Below are positions 8,116-15,604 of a DNA stretch of 64,000 bases, in pieces (within the stretch, counting starts at the first letter, position 1; the number at the start of each line of letters is the position of its first letter). Made by a program: the position numbers and the translations under genes. The notes under the pieces were generated by a model. The model saw nothing but the letters and a program-made list of their open reading frames with translations. It was not told the origin of the DNA and made no database searches. Source of the DNA: Muribaculaceae bacterium (GTDB lineage Bacteria; Bacteroidota; Bacteroidia; Bacteroidales; Muribaculaceae). The stretch covers positions 78,392-142,391 of the forward strand of contig JAFYYG010000050.1 in NCBI GenBank assembly GCA_017557625.1, written 5' to 3'.

Positions 8116-8123
8116 TATTTTTG
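8116..8123 (+). promoter_or_regulatory. -7 element for the lipoprotein gene at 8163
   Basis: TATTTTTG fits TAnnTTTG; no TTTG is seen at the right distance, so the -33 box is degenerate. Start codon 40 bases downstream. Confidence 0.45.
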
Positions 8124-8162
8124 CAAGTTGAATTATACTGAGACTCAAATTCAGCTTGTAAT

Positions 8163-9200
8163 ATGAACAAATTTTTCCATATCTGCGCGCTCTTCGTTGC
8201 TGTCATGGCTTTTAGCTCATGCAGCAACAAGGACAAGGGCATCTATCCTTTTAAGGAAGAGGCTAAGTTCTTGGTGGTGAAGTTGCAGGGCAGTGACAAG
8301 TGGAGCATTGTCAATATCAGCAATGGCGACATCGTAGCGAGGAACGCCATTAGCGGTGAACCCTCGGCGGTGCATGAGGATTTGTTCTACGTAAATGACA
8401 CCACGACTGGCCTTTACAATTATTACAATGTGCAGAATTGCTTGAAACCCATAAACAGCAAGCCCTACTGCTCGGCAACAAACTTCAACGGTGGATATGC
8501 CGTAGCTTGCTTGCCTGGTGACAACCTGCAGGTCATTGACAAGAACTGCGAGACGGTGAAGAAGCTGCCGTCAAGTATCATTTCGGTGTCACTCTTCTTT
8601 AACGAACGTGCAATAGTCAAGAACGACAAAGACCTTTTTGGGTTCATCGACACTAAGGGTGACATGGTGATAAGTCCTCGCTTTGGCCTCGCCAATCACT
8701 TCGTCTTTGACGATGCGGCACTGGTGTCAGAGGCCTCGAGCCTGATGGCCATCGACAAAAATGGCGACAAGCTTTTTAGCTTCAACAGCGATAAATACAT
8801 TCCTATAGGACGCTTTTTTGTCAACGGCACGCTCAAGGTGATGACCGCAAAAGATAATTCAATCGTCTATCTCGACAAGAAAGGGAAAGAGACTGCCGAC
8901 ACCCTGGAGATTCCAAAGAAAATTAGAGAAATCAACTATCGCGAAGTGAAACATGTGGGGAAAGACCGCTATATGGTTATTAAAGGTGACCGCATGGGAC
9001 TCGTCGATGATGACAACAAGACGCTCATAAGCATTGAGTATGACGCAATCACAAATCTTACCCCCAACCGTTTTGTCGTGGCTGAGGGCGGGGTGATGAT
9101 GATTGTTGACGAGAAAGGCAAGCAAGTGGGCGATGCCAGGTTTGTTGACTTCAAAAACTGTAACAGAATTGACGAAGGCGACATAGCTAGGAAAAAATAA
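8163..9200 (+). CDS. Lipoprotein with WG-like beta repeats, function unknown
   Basis: 345 residues. Signal peptide with lipobox FSSC, lipidated Cys at residue 20 followed by SNKDKG; Asn/Lys after Cys leaves inner- or outer-membrane placement open. Repeated units of the form GFIDTKGDMVISPRF (near 160) and MGLVDDDNKTLISIEYD (near 280) resemble WG repeats (F/W-G-x-I/V-D-x-x-G), with the usual Trp replaced. Such proteins form beta-propeller-like folds of unknown function. It stands between the fba terminator and the Pmp3-like gene 41 bases downstream, possibly in one transcript with it and fur. Confidence 0.82.
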   Translation: MNKFFHICALFVAVMAFSSCSNKDKGIYPFKEEAKFLVVKLQGSDKWSIVNISNGDIVARNAISGEPSAVHEDLFYVNDTTTGLYNYYNVQNCLKPINSKPYCSATNFNGGYAVACLPGDNLQVIDKNCETVKKLPSSIISVSLFFNERAIVKNDKDLFGFIDTKGDMVISPRFGLANHFVFDDAALVSEASSLMAIDKNGDKLFSFNSDKYIPIGRFFVNGTLKVMTAKDNSIVYLDKKGKETADTLEIPKKIREINYREVKHVGKDRYMVIKGDRMGLVDDDNKTLISIEYDAITNLTPNRFVVAEGGVMMIVDEKGKQVGDARFVDFKNCNRIDEGDIARKK

Positions 9201-9241
9201 ACTACAGGATTTTTGACATTTCAGATTATAATTCATAACAG

Positions 9242-9613
9242 ATGTCTTGCACGAGAATGATATTAGCGGTTGTGTTCCCGCCCTTAGCAGTAATTGACAA
9301 GGGATGCGGCACATATTTAATCGCTTTTGTCCTCATGTGCTTAGGGTGGATTCCAGGAATAATTTTCGCTTTTGCCGTTCTCTGGCTCGAGCAACGCAAG
9401 CAGGGCGGCAAGTCCAGTCGCCAAGTGGGCAAGTTGCAGAGCAAGGATTCGGGAAGCAATGACAATGATAGAAATGCAGGCCGCAATGCTTCGCAGCAGT
9501 CACCCTATAACCGCAAGCGCAGGATGAACAATCTGCATCATGAAGGGACAAGGCGTGACTTGCCAGTAGACAATGACAGCGCCAACAGGTCACAAGGTTG
9601 GCAAGGATGGTGA
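9242..9613 (+). CDS. Pmp3/YqaE-family small membrane protein with long hydrophilic tail
   Basis: 123 residues. Residues 5-48 match the Pmp3 pattern: LAVVFPPLAVIDKGCG, then LIAFVLMCLGWIPGIIFAFAVL, two transmembrane helices with the PP and GWIPGI signatures. Family members are about 50-60 residues; here about 70 extra hydrophilic residues (Arg, Asn, Gln, Ser-rich) follow. Known homologues in yeast and plants affect membrane potential and cation stress; the bacterial role is unclear. The stop (9611-9613) overlaps the start region of the Fur gene, implying translational coupling. The tail may be low-constraint sequence. Confidence 0.72.
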   Translation: MSCTRMILAVVFPPLAVIDKGCGTYLIAFVLMCLGWIPGIIFAFAVLWLEQRKQGGKSSRQVGKLQSKDSGSNDNDRNAGRNASQQSPYNRKRRMNNLHHEGTRRDLPVDNDSANRSQGWQGW

Positions 9614-10062
9614 CAATGCACAGGGAGCAACATATCATAGATCTGCTTGAGCAGCGTGGCATCAAGCCCACGGCCATGCGCATCCTCGTCCTCAAGGCGA
9701 TGACCGCCTGCGACGACGCCTTCTCGCTGCAAAGCCTGGAGGACAGGCTCGACACTGTGGACAAGTCCACCATCTACCGCTGCATCACCCTGTTTCTTAC
9801 CAACCACCTCATCCATGCCATCGACGACGGCACCGGCTCGTTGAAGTATGCTGTGTGTCATGCTGGTTGCCACTGTGGTGAGGAGGGCGCGCACCTCGAC
9901 GACATGCATGCCCATTTCTATTGCGAGCGTTGCCAGCGCACCTTCTGCCTGAGCCGCATTGCCGCACCTGTGGTAGCGTTGCCCGGAAATTTCAAGGTTC
10001 ACAGCATCAACTATGTGCTCAAAGGATTGTGCCCCCAATGCGGTGAGCACCTCAATGACTGA
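9607..10062 (+). CDS. Fur-family transcriptional regulator
   Basis: 151 residues from ATG 9607 (an alternative ATG at 9616 has AGG nine bases upstream; a TTG at 9598 is less likely). The N-terminal winged helix runs from RGIKPTAMRILVLKAM to VDKSTIYRCITLF, the recognition helix being the Fur-typical S-T-I/V-Y-R. The C-terminal part has HAHFYCERCQRTFC and CPQCGEHL, the two CxxC pairs that bind structural zinc. Family members sense Fe, Zn, Mn or peroxide; this one looks closest to Zur/Fur-like short Bacteroidetes regulators, but the metal cannot be assigned. A perfect AT-rich palindrome lies 100 bases after its stop, before the next gene. Confidence 0.88.
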   Translation: MVTMHREQHIIDLLEQRGIKPTAMRILVLKAMTACDDAFSLQSLEDRLDTVDKSTIYRCITLFLTNHLIHAIDDGTGSLKYAVCHAGCHCGEEGAHLDDMHAHFYCERCQRTFCLSRIAAPVVALPGNFKVHSINYVLKGLCPQCGEHLND

Positions 10063-10161
10063 CAGTTCACAGAATGATTCGTTGAAACTTCTATGGTTTT
10101 TGCGCTTTTGTCTATAAAAAAACACTACTCACCCATTTTGGGTAGGTGGCCACAAAAAATC

Positions 10162-10181
10162 AATTAAACTTTAGTTTAATT
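10162..10181. promoter_or_regulatory. Perfect palindrome, possible operator
   Basis: AATTAAACT, TT, AGTTTAATT: nine-base-pair arms, located between fur and the Gly-rich gene and abutting a putative -33 box. Could be a Fur-family operator or the terminator of fur. Confidence 0.45.
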
Positions 10182-10183
10182 AT

Positions 10184-10213
10184 TTTGTCAAAAAAACAGA
10201 TTGTCGGTCTTTG
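10184..10213 (+). promoter_or_regulatory. Possible promoter for the Gly-rich secreted protein
   Basis: TTTG (10184-10187), 18 bases, GGTCTTTG (10206-10213), with the first two bases of the -7 box off-consensus. It supports an ATG at 10267 rather than 10222. Confidence 0.35.
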
Positions 10214-10266
10214 AGTGACTGATGAATACAATAAAAATATTACAAAGACAAAAAATATCAGCGATT

Positions 10267-11742
10267 ATGAAAAGCAAATTATTTAACACATTATCGAGCG
10301 TGGCGCTTACGGTGGCAGTCTTAGCCTTGTCGGCGCCGGCATTAGCACAGGGTAGAAGACCTGGCGGTCATGGCTCTGGAGGTGGCAACGACCGGCCAAA
10401 ACCGTCAATGCAGCAGGCACCATCTAGCGGTCGCTCCGACCGCAGCGCGGCAACGCCACAATCACGGCCCAGCGGCAACAGTAGCCACAGTTCCCAAGGT
10501 GTGAATTCTAACAATCGACCATCTTACTCAGCACCTAGCGGCGATAACAATCGTCCGCGCGGCGGAGGCAACCACGGAGGAGGCAATAATGGCGGTGGAA
10601 GAAACAACGGCGACAACAAAGGTTATAACAACCAGCGTCCCAACGCCAATCCTGGTCGTCCTGAGAACAGGGATTACAACGACAACAACCGCATCTATCA
10701 GCCTGGTCAACAGACCAACAAAGGCAACAACGGCATTCAAAGACCAGATGGCGGCAACAATCGTCCTGGAGGTGGACAAGGCGGCAACGTGAATCCTGGT
10801 GGCGGTAACAATCGTCCCGGCGGTGAACAAGGCGGCAACGTGAATCCCGGTGGCGGCAATAGTCGTCCTGGCGGTGGACACGGTGGACACGGTGGAAACA
10901 ATGGCGGCTACAACCGTCCCGACAATAACCGTCCTGGCGGTGGCCACGGTGGAAACAATGGCGGTGGCTACAACCGTCCCGACAACAACCGTCCTGGCGG
11001 CGGACACGGTGGAAACAATGGCGGTGGCTACAACCGTCCCGACAACAACCGTCCTGGTGGCGGACACGCAGGTCCTGGCAACGGTGGCGGTCCAGGCTAC
11101 AACCGTCCTGGCGGGCCGCACCACGGCGGCATAAATCACGGCGGCCCACGTCCCGACTATAACCGCTATCGCTGGCATAGCAGCGTTCGTCCACGCGGAC
11201 CACGCGACCGCTGGTACGATTACTATCGCTACAACCGCTGGAGCTGGCATGCACCTATCGCTCCCCCTTATCGTCAGTGGCGTCCACGCATCGTGTGGTA
11301 CTATCGCCCCGTTATTCCCGTAGGTTATCGTTACTATGCCTCGGCACCCATCATCTCGGGAGTTTTGGGATTGGAGTTCGGCACCTATCTTGACGCATCG
11401 CTCAACTACCTCTATTACAATGGCTATGACATCGACGGCTATCAGGACAACGTGGTGTATCTGCGCGACGTGAACATGATGGGATACAGCTGGCCCGATG
11501 TGATGCTCCAGTATGATAACAGCGGCGGAATGTGCTATGCGGAGTTTGTCACCTCAACATCCTATCAAGACGACTACCGCTTCCGCAGCATTTACAACTC
11601 GCTTTGCAACACATTCGGCACTCCTATAAACAGCGGCAACGGATTCTTCTCATGGTACGGCCGCGACGGTAGCGGATTTGTCAACCTCAACACAGTGTAT
11701 GACAACGGACGTTACTTCACAGTGCTGACATTCGGAGCATAA
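10267..11742 (+). CDS. Secreted Gly/Asn/Arg/Pro-rich repeat protein with C-terminal globular domain
   Basis: 491 residues from the ATG at 10267, where a clean signal peptide begins (MKSKLF, LTVAVLALSAPALA, cut before QGRR); the upstream ATG at 10222 would add 15 residues before it. Residues about 30-300 are low complexity: repeats built on NRPGGGHGG and NNGGGYNRPD. An aromatic, Tyr/Trp/Arg-rich stretch follows (RYRWHSSVRPRGPRDRWYDY), then a folded C-terminal part of about 130 residues with many Tyr (YLDASLNYLYYNGYDIDGYQ). Related proteins occur in many Bacteroidales with unknown role; surface or periplasmic matrix function is conjecture. The DNA carries exact 60-base tandem units, so repeat number may vary between strains. 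Confidence 0.82.
   Translation: MKSKLFNTLSSVALTVAVLALSAPALAQGRRPGGHGSGGGNDRPKPSMQQAPSSGRSDRSAATPQSRPSGNSSHSSQGVNSNNRPSYSAPSGDNNRPRGGGNHGGGNNGGGRNNGDNKGYNNQRPNANPGRPENRDYNDNNRIYQPGQQTNKGNNGIQRPDGGNNRPGGGQGGNVNPGGGNNRPGGEQGGNVNPGGGNSRPGGGHGGHGGNNGGYNRPDNNRPGGGHGGNNGGGYNRPDNNRPGGGHGGNNGGGYNRPDNNRPGGGHAGPGNGGGPGYNRPGGPHHGGINHGGPRPDYNRYRWHSSVRPRGPRDRWYDYYRYNRWSWHAPIAPPYRQWRPRIVWYYRPVIPVGYRYYASAPIISGVLGLEFGTYLDASLNYLYYNGYDIDGYQDNVVYLRDVNMMGYSWPDVMLQYDNSGGMCYAEFVTSTSYQDDYRFRSIYNSLCNTFGTPINSGNGFFSWYGRDGSGFVNLNTVYDNGRYFTVLTFGA
10873..11070 (+). repeat. 60-base in-frame tandem repeat
   Basis: Nearly identical 60-base units at 10921-10980 and 10981-11040, with partial copies before (10873-10920) and after (11041-11070). 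Each unit encodes 20 residues (DNNRPGGGHGGNNGGGYNRP), so copy change keeps the frame. Confidence 0.9.
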
Positions 11743-11751
11743 CTGATAGAA

Positions 11752-11923
11752 GGTGTGTCTAAATGAATTTTAGCTGCTCCTCTAAGATAGAGGAGCTGTC
11801 ACGAAGTGACTGAGGGGTATAATCAACTCATTTAATTCCAATTACTTATCTTTTTTATACTCCCCCTTGCCCCATCTGTCTTAGAGGGGCAACTGACACA
11901 GAAGAAGCATTTTGACACACCCT
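11752..11923. mobile_element. MITE-like element with inverted ends and internal hairpins
   Basis: About 172 bases with no ORF. The ends are inverted: TGTGTCTAAATG (from 11754) versus CATTTTGACACA (to 11921), one mismatch, extending to GGTGTGTC/GACACACCC. Inside is a perfect nine-base-pair hairpin GCTCCTCTA/TAGAGGAGC (11776-11796), a second GTCAC-GAA-GTGAC (11798-11810), and near the right end a sequence complementary to the left hairpin. A solitary similar end occurs at 45296-45312. This fits a non-autonomous element; no related transposase is in the window. Confidence 0.6.
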
Positions 11924-11951
11924 CTTCTTGAAACTTAAAACTTTTGCCCTG

Positions 11952-12257
11952 ATGATAATTTGCAACACCACATATCACGTGGAGTGCTCGGTGAGCGGCG
12001 AGTTCATAGACTGGATGAGACAGGTGCTGTTGCCGCAAGTCACCAACCATAAACTTGTGAGTCAACCAAGACTGATGCGGCTCATTGGCCACAACGGGGG
12101 TGGGGTGTGCTTTGCTCTGCAGGTGCAAGCTTCTTCTCTAAAGCACTTGCAGCAATGGAATCTCGCCGAGGGCAAACGCCTCCACAAAGCAATGACCGAG
12201 AAGTTTGGCGACAAAGTGGCAGGATTCACCACTCTGATGGAGGTGATCGAGATTTAA
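11952..12257 (+). CDS. DUF4286 family protein
   Basis: 101 residues from the ATG at 11952 (a longer frame would need TTG 11928 within the heptamer-like AAAACTT sequence). It begins [22 protein letters not shown] and carries the conserved ICNTTYHV start, a central [12 protein letters not shown] strand and a C-terminal [10 protein letters not shown] strand; the pattern suggests a ferredoxin-like/dimeric alpha-beta fold. Function unknown. In Bacteroidales this gene commonly stands just upstream of ruvC, as here (26-base gap), so it is probably co-transcribed with it. Cytoplasmic. Confidence 0.85.
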   Translation: MIICNTTYHVECSVSGEFIDWMRQVLLPQVTNHKLVSQPRLMRLIGHNGGGVCFALQVQASSLKHLQQWNLAEGKRLHKAMTEKFGDKVAGFTTLMEVIEI

Positions 12258-12283
12258 GTGAAAGTCCCCATTCACCGAAAAAT

Positions 12284-12877
12284 ATGGCAAAAGACGGATT
12301 TGACAAAATAGTAATAGGCATCGACCCAGGCACTAATGTCATGGGATATGGTCTTTTGGGTGTGAAAGATGGCAAACCTTCGCTAATTGCCATGGGGGTG
12401 CTGCAACTCAACAAGATGGATGACCATTACATGAGGTTGCGGCGCATTTACGAAAGAGTACTTAGCCTTGTTGATGAGTTCCTGCCCGACGAGATGGCGA
12501 TAGAGGCTCCATTCTATGGTAAGAACGTTCAATCGATGCTCAAATTAGGTCGGGCGCAAGGTGTGGCAATGGCGGCGGCGCTTGGACGACAAGTGCCAAT
12601 AGCAGAGTATGAGCCCCGTAAAATTAAGATGGCAATCACAGGAAACGGTGCCGCAAGCAAAGAGCAGGTGGCTATGATGCTTCAACGACAACTGGAAATC
12701 GACCCCAACAGTATGCCTGACCTACTTGACGCCACCGACGCGCTCGCGGCGGCCCTCTGTCACTATCATGAGAGCAAAAAACCTTTTCCCTCCACCAACT
12801 CCAAATCTTGGAAAGATTTCATCAAAAAACACCCCGAAAGGATCGTGAGGCGACAGACTGGTGAGATAGAAAACTAG
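12284..12877 (+). CDS. ruvC: Crossover junction endodeoxyribonuclease RuvC
   Basis: 197 residues from ATG 12284. Catalytic acidic residues are present: [12 protein letters not shown] near residue 10 (first Asp), [20 protein letters not shown] near 70 (Glu) and [14 protein letters not shown] near 146-158 (two Asp). The RNase-H-like fold resolves Holliday junctions by symmetric cleavage, working with RuvAB in recombination and repair. The C-terminal Lys/Ser tail is slightly longer than in E. coli. A longer overlapping frame begins at 12107 inside DUF4286 and is rejected as the start. Convergent with the gene at 12895. Confidence 0.95.
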   Translation: MAKDGFDKIVIGIDPGTNVMGYGLLGVKDGKPSLIAMGVLQLNKMDDHYMRLRRIYERVLSLVDEFLPDEMAIEAPFYGKNVQSMLKLGRAQGVAMAAALGRQVPIAEYEPRKIKMAITGNGAASKEQVAMMLQRQLEIDPNSMPDLLDATDALAAALCHYHESKKPFPSTNSKSWKDFIKKHPERIVRRQTGEIEN

Positions 12878-12894
12878 CGAAGTGGCAAGCTGGT

Positions 12895-13422
12895 TTATAT
12901 CTCACTATAATGAAATGTTATCAGGTCAATTATTTTTCTTGCCGCATCACTTTTGTTCTCGCATTCATGTAATTTGGCCTCAGTGTTTGTCAATTGGCAG
13001 AAGATTAGCGGATACCAGCATGGTGTGTGCAGGTGACTTTCTGTCTCTTCATCGTCGTTGTGCTTCACATAAAATAAATGAATGTATTTCTTGAGTGAGT
13101 TGGCATACATGATTTCGGCGATTGTGCCAGGGCATGACGCTTCATCAAGAACAAAAATGGCATCGGTGCATTTCTCTATCATCTGCTTCTCACACATAAT
13201 GATGTCTTCGGCCCTCATGCTCTCGGCCTCAAAGTAAAATGGACCAATGTAGAGAACGTTGTCATTGATAAGAACACCATCCATGTCTTTCGGTTTGAGC
13301 AAGGTCTCTATGCTGCCAAGAATCTGCGCCCTATAGTCCTCAGCAGCTGCAATATCAAAATCGTCATCACGATAGTCAAATCCAAAAGCGCCTCCGAAAA
13401 ATAGTTTATACTGTGCGTCCAT
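12895..13422 (-). CDS. Nucleoside 2-deoxyribosyltransferase-like protein
   Basis: 175 residues. It starts YKLFFGGAFGFDYRDD, a Rossmann-like first strand and Gly-rich loop; the later YIGPFYFEAE, KCTDAIFVLDEASCPGTIAEIMYA segment matches the nucleotide deoxyribosyltransferase-like pattern in which a D/E-rich strand precedes PGTIxEIxYA (the Glu being the likely nucleophile). Such enzymes exchange or hydrolyse the N-glycosidic bond of deoxynucleosides, and relatives occur in phage and defence contexts. No signal peptide. Monocistronic, with its own promoter at 13458-13487. Exact substrate unknown. Confidence 0.68.
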   Translation of the reverse strand: MDAQYKLFFGGAFGFDYRDDDFDIAAAEDYRAQILGSIETLLKPKDMDGVLINDNVLYIGPFYFEAESMRAEDIIMCEKQMIEKCTDAIFVLDEASCPGTIAEIMYANSLKKYIHLFYVKHNDDEETESHLHTPCWYPLIFCQLTNTEAKLHECENKSDAARKIIDLITFHYSEI

Positions 13423-13457
13423 AAAGGTTATATTTGGTAATCATTAGTTTTCTGCCA

Positions 13458-13487
13458 CAAAGTTAATGAATATTTCTAAAAACTCAA
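13458..13487 (-). promoter_or_regulatory. Promoter for the deoxyribosyltransferase-like gene
   Basis: On the minus strand TTTG (13487-13484), 18 bases, TAACTTTG (13465-13458). Start codon at 13422. Confidence 0.7.
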
Positions 13488-13570
13488 AACTTAGAGTTCA
13501 GTTCCTTTGTCAATTAGGTGCAGCTAATTCTGAATTGCGCATTAAACCTTGAGTTATAGGCACAAAAAAA

Positions 13571-13666
13571 GGGTAAGAAGACTACATCGCGCCGCTACAA
13601 CCTGTTACCCTTGCTTCGGTCAAGACCTGGGGGATTGGCAGGGAGCTGGCCGTGTAGGACTTACCC
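13571..13666 (-). ncRNA. ffs: Signal recognition particle RNA, small bacterial type
   Basis: About 96 nucleotides. The ends pair: GGGTAAG at the 5' end (13666-13660) with CTTACCC at the 3' end (13577-13571), followed by seven T residues. The conserved apical region reads CCAGGTCTTGACCGAAGCAA, close to the SRP RNA domain IV consensus (GGUCxxGAxGGAAGCAG) with the GAAGCA loop that binds Ffh. A second paired layer, CCTACA with TGTAG, lies inside. Its RNP targets nascent membrane proteins to the translocon together with FtsY. A consensus promoter ends six bases before the inferred 5' end. Confidence 0.9.
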
Positions 13667-13671
13667 GGGTG

Positions 13672-13702
13672 CAAAGGTACAACTTTTTTTGTTACTGACA
13701 AA
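13672..13702 (-). promoter_or_regulatory. Promoter of the SRP RNA gene
   Basis: Minus strand TTTG (13702-13699), 19 bases, TACCTTTG (13679-13672). RNA starts, judged by the paired 5' end, six bases after the G of the -7 box. Confidence 0.85.
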
Positions 13703-13827
13703 TTTTTATAAGAAATCTTTTTGAAAAGGTCTGAAATTTGGCTGAAATTTGGCTGCTGTAATCTGATGATAAAAAGGAAAATCAGGGATATTTATATTGA
13801 AATGAATTACATTTGGAAAAAAAACCG

Positions 13828-13843
13828 TAACTTTGCAAAGTTA
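13828..13843 (+). promoter_or_regulatory. -7 box within a perfect 16-base palindrome at the DUF3667 start
   Basis: TAACTTTGCAAAGTTA is a perfect palindrome; its left half is a consensus -7 box and its last base is the A of the ATG. With a start six bases after the G (as for the SRP RNA) the mRNA would have about two untranslated bases. No TTTG at the usual -33 distance. Confidence 0.6.
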
Positions 13844-14817
13844 TGAATTTTAAGGCAGCATACAATCGTTTCAAGCAATGGCAGCTCGACCCCTTTAGAT
13901 ATAAGGTCAACAGTCATGATATGCATCATTGCAACAATTGTGGTAACGATTTCAAAGGAAATTACTGTCCCATATGTTCACAGAAGGAGAACGTGGGCCG
14001 TATCACATGGAAGAGCGTGGCTCTGAGCATAGTCGAGATATGGGGCTTGCATAACCGTTCATTGTCATACTCGTTGGTTCAGCTTTTTCTTCGCCCAGGC
14101 TATTTCATCAGTGACTATATCAGCGGCAAGCGGCAGGTAAGTTTTCCGCCCGTTAAGATGCTGGCTATTATCTCGCTGTTTGGTATTGTTGTTGATCGTT
14201 TGACAGGCGCTGACGACATTATCGGTGTGTTCAATTACGATTTTGATTTTCAGGGAGATAAGATGGCCTTTCTTGACAATGCATTTGAGTGGATGAATGC
14301 CCATCCCGATTTGATGTCTATGATTATGCTGTCCTACCTGATTATCCCCATCTACTTCATTTTCCGTTTTGCGCCGCGTAACACGCGCCACACACTGCCC
14401 CAGGGGTTTTTCATCCAAGTGTTCTGTTCAATAATGTTTCTTATATTGAATATGTTATATGATATCACTTCAATGGGGGGCATCGTGTTTGCTTGTGGGT
14501 TGCTGCTGCTCTATTTCACTTACAAGCAACTTTTTGGTTACGACGTTTTGGGAACGCTGTGGCGTTTGGTTGCTACTGTGATATCTGGCATTCTGTTGGC
14601 TTCAATCATGTTATGGCTTGACTTTTCTATTCATCTGTTTATTGTCGGACAAACTGACACTGCAGCTGGATTTATCATCTTTGAGATTATTTCAATCATT
14701 GCGTTTGTTCTCATCTTGTGGGTCAGCTACCGAATTGGCAAGCCTCGCACCACAAAACGTGAACCTGAAGCCACAGAAACTGAATCAGTGGAAACCGCGC
14801 AAACGAAAGAAGAATAA
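13843..14817 (+). CDS. DUF3667 membrane protein with N-terminal zinc ribbon
   Basis: 324 residues. The N-terminus has a zinc-ribbon-like CxxC pair: HCNNCGNDFKGNYCPICSQ (near residues 29-47). The family motif LFLRPGYFISDYISGKRQ follows at about 82-99, then about five to six hydrophobic helices between 105 and 295 and an acidic, Thr/Glu-rich C-terminal tail. Known: DUF3667 proteins are common in Bacteroidetes; function unknown. Inner membrane by inference. Probably leaderless mRNA. It is convergent with the metallophosphoesterase gene ten bases beyond its stop. Confidence 0.85.
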   Translation: MNFKAAYNRFKQWQLDPFRYKVNSHDMHHCNNCGNDFKGNYCPICSQKENVGRITWKSVALSIVEIWGLHNRSLSYSLVQLFLRPGYFISDYISGKRQVSFPPVKMLAIISLFGIVVDRLTGADDIIGVFNYDFDFQGDKMAFLDNAFEWMNAHPDLMSMIMLSYLIIPIYFIFRFAPRNTRHTLPQGFFIQVFCSIMFLILNMLYDITSMGGIVFACGLLLLYFTYKQLFGYDVLGTLWRLVATVISGILLASIMLWLDFSIHLFIVGQTDTAAGFIIFEIISIIAFVLILWVSYRIGKPRTTKREPEATETESVETAQTKEE

Positions 14818-14826
14818 TCAGTCCTT

Positions 14827-15594
14827 TTACACGATTTCAATCATCTCGTTGAGGGAGAAACCTTCTTCTCCGCCGTGGGTGAGGTAGCCCATCTGGTTGG
14901 TGAGGAGGGTGGTGTCGCCCACGCGGGTGCCGCGCTTGGCGTTCCAATGGGTGTGGCCGAAGATCCAGTAGTCAATGCCACTTTGCTCAATGAACTTCTC
15001 AAGGTCTACGACAAATGCCGACGAAAGGCCGTTGTCGTCATATCGTGGGTCCTCGGCGATAATAGGGCAGTGGTGGGTGACTACCACCTTGTGCTGTGCA
15101 GTTGACTTGCTTAGAGTGTCTTTGAGCCAGGTGAAGCACTTGTCGTGGGCGCGGGCATAATCGGTGGCGAGCAGGATGTGGTCACCAAAGGCGATGCGGT
15201 GGCAGTCGTTCATGCCCATCTGCACAATAGCAAGCGCATCGTCGCTGATGCGGCTCCACAGAGTGGTGAAAAACAGTTCGGTATCGCCTAAAGTGATGCT
15301 GCGGTTGTTGACGTAGGTGACGTTGCGGCGCAGCGGATAGGTGAAATTGTTGAGCGTGGCGAGCACATCCACTCGGTTGTAATACTCATGGTTGCCAGGC
15401 ACGATAAACGTGTGAGCATAATGGTCGCTGCACCAGTCCCAGAATGGGTGCTCGCTCAGCTGTTTCTCACCAAAGAGCAGAATGTCGCCTGCCAGCACAA
15501 GGATATCGCCCACCACCTCAAGGGGATGCTCCTTGAGGTAGCGGGTGTTTTCCTTGAATTCCAGATGCAAGTCACTGGCATATTGGATTTTCAT
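14827..15594 (-). CDS. Calcineurin-like metallophosphoesterase
   Basis: 255 residues. Five metallophosphoesterase motifs in order: SDLHLEF near residue 7, LAGDILLFG near 34, VPGNHEYYNR near 66, VTHHCPI near 171 and FGHTHWNAKRGT near 216; they supply the Asp, His and Asn ligands of the two-metal centre. The substrate could be a nucleotide, nucleic acid or phosphoprotein. No signal peptide; cytoplasmic. It ends an operon on the minus strand: lipoprotein (17682), TPR-like protein (15605), then this gene after a ten-base gap. Confidence 0.9.
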   Translation of the reverse strand: MKIQYASDLHLEFKENTRYLKEHPLEVVGDILVLAGDILLFGEKQLSEHPFWDWCSDHYAHTFIVPGNHEYYNRVDVLATLNNFTYPLRRNVTYVNNRSITLGDTELFFTTLWSRISDDALAIVQMGMNDCHRIAFGDHILLATDYARAHDKCFTWLKDTLSKSTAQHKVVVTHHCPIIAEDPRYDDNGLSSAFVVDLEKFIEQSGIDYWIFGHTHWNAKRGTRVGDTTLLTNQMGYLTHGGEEGFSLNEMIEIV

Positions 15595-15604
15595 CGTGCT
15601 AATC

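Noticed and set aside
10528-11254. Two 240-codon antisense frames over the Gly-rich gene
   Set aside because: They are the complement of a repetitive Gly/Asn/Pro coding sequence; composition (Cys/His/Arg or Ala/Thr/Val runs) is an artefact of the repeats.
12107-12283. N-terminal extension of ruvC
   Set aside because: Overlaps DUF4286 in another frame; RuvC homologues start near the ATG at 12284.
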